DNA of 64,000 nt from Serratia symbiotica (GTDB lineage Bacteria > Pseudomonadota > Gammaproteobacteria > Enterobacterales > Enterobacteriaceae). Shown here piece by piece: positions 60,900 to 64,000 of the stretch. Below the pieces are notes generated by a model, which saw only the letters and a program-made list of their open reading frames with translations, made no database searches and was not told the DNA's origin. The stretch spans positions 678,209 through 742,208 of the forward strand of contig JAMDYG010000002.1 in NCBI GenBank assembly GCA_024160085.1, in the 5' to 3' direction. Within the stretch, counting starts at the first letter, position 1, and the number at the start of each line of letters is the position of its first letter. The translations under genes were made by a program, and so were the position numbers.

Positions 60900-63261
60900 T
60901 CTGGGATGCTTTGGAACTGATCTATCGGCAGCAGTTAACCGATAAAATGATTGCAAGGCCTTGTAACAGGATCGCAGTTCGATCCAATATTATTCCTGTT
61001 GTAACATTGCGATAAGAAACATGCCAATGTCATGGAACCACGGCTACCGCCTCTCTGATTATAATTTCCATTCAATTCATGCATCGGCGCTAATCTGTAG
61101 CCGGATTGGCCTCTGCAGTAACTATCTACATTAGCCCACGTCGTGTTTGTATCGTTGTCGTTGATAAACCAGCTTTTCAGAGTGAAGTCGTATGTGATGG
61201 CGTTACCCTCTCCACTTTTCGGGGTGCCGGTAATAGTTACTTTTTTCCAGATCCTCTATCGATGAAGGTCACCACGCCATTGTTCACGTCGACCTATGAT
61301 GCATCTGATTCCCAAGTATAGTTTGATGATTGATTGCCATTGTTGAGTTCAAGCGTAAATTCTGTCTGCTTAAAGCCGATTGCATAGGCGGGTGAGCTAT
61401 TGGGGCAGCGCCTAGCTAGGGAGTTGCAGCGTGGCTTTCGGGTCGCTGCCTGCCTGTTACGCGGTATAGATGCGGGTGTGGGTACCGTTCCCAGCGTTTG
61501 TCCAGGACGTGGCCTCGTCAGTCGCATTGGCCACCTGTACGCTGTCATTGGTCAGGGCCGCTGACTGGCCGCTGACCGGGTTACCCTGCGTATCCTTGAG
61601 CGCGTCACTGTCACCATTCATCTCGCGGCCAGCCACGTAGTTGTCCTGATCGCGCATGATGGCCGAGTTTTCCTGCGCGGCATGACTTTCAGTGATCACT
61701 AGGGCCAGTACCGTGACCCTGATTTCGCTGCGCTCTGTGCGATTCCTCCTGGTGTCCGCTGCTACGCCACTCAACAGGTAGGTGTTTATCTATCGCCCCA
61801 CTTTCTGGTACGGCGGTAGTACTACGCTATAATCTGCGCCGACCCGCACGATTTTACCTCCTGAAGCCATGTCGGTGCCGTCCATTCAATGTGTGCCAGA
61901 TCGTATTTGCTGGTCACCGATACGCCCAGCGACTTTTACTCGCCCGTATAACCGCTTACCTATTCTGCCGTTTGCCGGTGTATCACCTGCTGCTGATGGT
62001 ACTCCAGGAGGATATTGTTGTTACGTGCCACCAGGTCGTAGCGGATGCCTGCCAGGATACGCATCACTGCCACTACCTCTGGATTGAGCTGCTGATGCCA
62101 AGGCACGCCCAATTGATAGCGCAGCTCAATACCCAGATGAGTGTCGCTTTTGCTGTGCTGTCCCTGACGCTGTTCCGTACTGAAGGTGATGAGAGGAACT
62201 GGGGTATAGTCTAACCAGGCTGTGAGGGTGTGGGGTTGTGCTGCCGGGTATCCTTTCCAAACAGTGCCACTTCTTTACCGTAATATTGCTGATACGCCAG
62301 TTTCACGCCAAGCTGAGGCAGTGAGGGTAGCCAAGCCTGCAGCATGCACGTCCCAGCCATTGGCGGGACGAACTTCATAGTCTTCCACATCCGTTGAATC
62401 CTTCCAGCCTATCAGACTTCTATAGCTGTTGGCATTCATCTTCAGGAAATCACGCCAGTATTCTACACCAATGCCTGCCCGTGCGTGTTCTTGGGATAAA
62501 TCATAATAACCAAAGACATTGCCGCCCAGCATGTAGCTGGGTGAAAAGTGGCGGAATCCTACCTCGATATTTGACTGGGTTCGGTCATCAGTGCGGTGCG
62601 GGCTACCTTGGGTAAAAACCAGTATATCCTTTTATTCGTACAAAGGAACCAGCAGGTTAAATTGTGATTTTTTCAGGGAAAAGTTTTTGTCGGTATCAAG
62701 CTGCACGCGAGCAGTACCAAACTAGTTCAGCCATTGCTTGGTCTTGCAGCTGACTACACTATTTACCGTTCCTCTGGCTCTGTTTGCTGCGGTGTCCCTC
62801 CCCCTTGGATTATTGGACAGGAAATCCCCCCATTTGTGAGGCCAAACTCGCTATTTTCTGTAACTGCCCATCATCATGTTTTTCCGCCGCTTTAGAGATG
62901 GCTGCATCATTCCATATGATTTCGGGAAGCGGTGCCAGCCCAGCGGCACATCCAGCTCATCACTAAGTTATAGATGCTAAAAACCGTGCGCAAAGGTGCG
63001 AAACTGATTAGGTTTACGCAGCTACTCCAATGTCATGTGATATTTTTGAGCTAGTAATGCGCTATTTTCGCCGCTGGAGAGGATATGCACCTGCGTTTGC
63101 AAGGATGTATCCGCTGGCTTTTTCAGGAAAGGGTTATCGCTGCCAACCTTTGACCCATTCAGGGTGCCTGTAGCGGTAGCGGCCAAAGGAAAATTAAACT
63201 GCGTTACAATAAGCATCCATACAAACAGTTTTGTATGAAACGAGACAGCGTTAGGTAACAT
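60900..63261 (-). pseudogene. Inverse autotransporter (intimin/invasin-like) adhesin, broken
   Basis: Minus strand from 63261: a signal (SFHTKLFVWMLIVTQFNFPL, cut near LAATA), a linker, a LysM-like piece (ILSSGENSALLAQKYHMTLE), then the 12-stranded barrel domain of inverse autotransporters (SQFNLLVPLYE, SPSYMLGGNVFGYYDLSQEH, ARAGIGVEYWRDFLKMNANS, YEVRPANGWDVHA), an Ig-like passenger region (SGVAADTRRNRTERSEIRVT) and a C-terminal lectin-like end with NTTWANVDSYCRGQSGYRLA. Several stops and shifts occur throughout. It normally acts in host-cell attachment. The 3' end is cut by the IS903-like element. Confidence 0.72.
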
Positions 63262-63422
63262 TGCTTTTATAAATCCTTTTCTAAAAAAACTCTTCTGCTA
63301 AAGTCAGGATAGCATCCAGTTAAAATAGGATCGCCTTTCAGGCATTTTTATTAGCGTTATTTATTTGAAATGAGATCCCCCCTATTAGATGTCAACTATA
63401 TTGATGGTTAGGAAACTGAATC

Positions 63423-64000
<578 letters not shown>

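Overview
The window reads as a chromosome segment of a Serratia-like member of the Enterobacterales in advanced genome decay, most like a host-restricted insect symbiont such as Serratia symbiotica (inference from gene order and protein similarity recalled from memory; no search was run). A minority of genes are full length. Most of the rest are recognisable pseudogenes carrying nonsense codons, frameshifts, internal deletions at short direct repeats, tandem micro-duplications and insertion-sequence debris.

Layout. 1-9.4 kb: the polB-rapA-rluA-djlA-lptD-surA-pdxA-rsmA-apaG-apaH block. djlA, lptD, surA, rsmA, apaG and apaH are intact; polB, rapA, rluA and pdxA are dead. 9.5-12.9 kb: IS3 and IS66 debris with broken queE and queD. 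13.2-23.7 kb: the sulfate-assimilation genes cysJ, cysI, cysH, cysG, cysD, cysN and cysC, all broken, interrupted by a small foreign block (toxin-antitoxin pair, conjugation-gene scraps) and flanked or split by four copies of a ~145-bp MITE-like repeat. 23.8-32.8 kb: ftsB-ispD-ispF-(truD dead)-surE-pcm-nlpD-(rpoS dead), then mutS facing them; division, isoprenoid and mismatch-repair functions are kept. 33-40.7 kb: an integrase remnant, then hdfR and the branched-chain amino acid cluster ilvG-ilvM-ilvE-ilvD-ilvA, ilvY, ilvC, every one a pseudogene. 40.7-42.8 kb: an IS66-family element truncating ilvC.

42.8-58.3 kb: the mating-pair-formation module of an integrative conjugative element (ICE) of the PFGI-1/SPI-7/ICEHin1056 type, in the usual order (coupling protein TraD, small ICE membrane proteins, VirB4-like ATPase, TraG-like), with every gene broken. 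A decayed restriction-modification pair (C5 cytosine methyltransferase plus a DUF4928-like protein) is inserted as cargo after the VirB4-like gene. 58.3-64 kb: AT-richer cargo with a decayed DUF4917 protein carrying SIR2-like motifs, an IS903-like remnant, a decayed inverse autotransporter (intimin/invasin-like) adhesin, and the end of an IS3-family transposase.

Taken together, the intact genes serve outer-membrane assembly (LptD, SurA, DjlA, NlpD), division (FtsB), isoprenoid synthesis (IspD, IspF), rRNA modification (RsmA) and repair or housekeeping (MutS, Pcm, SurE, ApaH). Sulfate reduction, Ile/Val synthesis, queuosine synthesis, pyridoxal synthesis by PdxA, the RpoS response, adhesion, restriction and conjugation have been lost. 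I see no intact novel system. The most interesting signals are decay mechanisms (heptamer and decamer expansions, a polB fragment inside rluA), the MITE family, a toxin that outlived its antitoxin, and decayed defence cargo.
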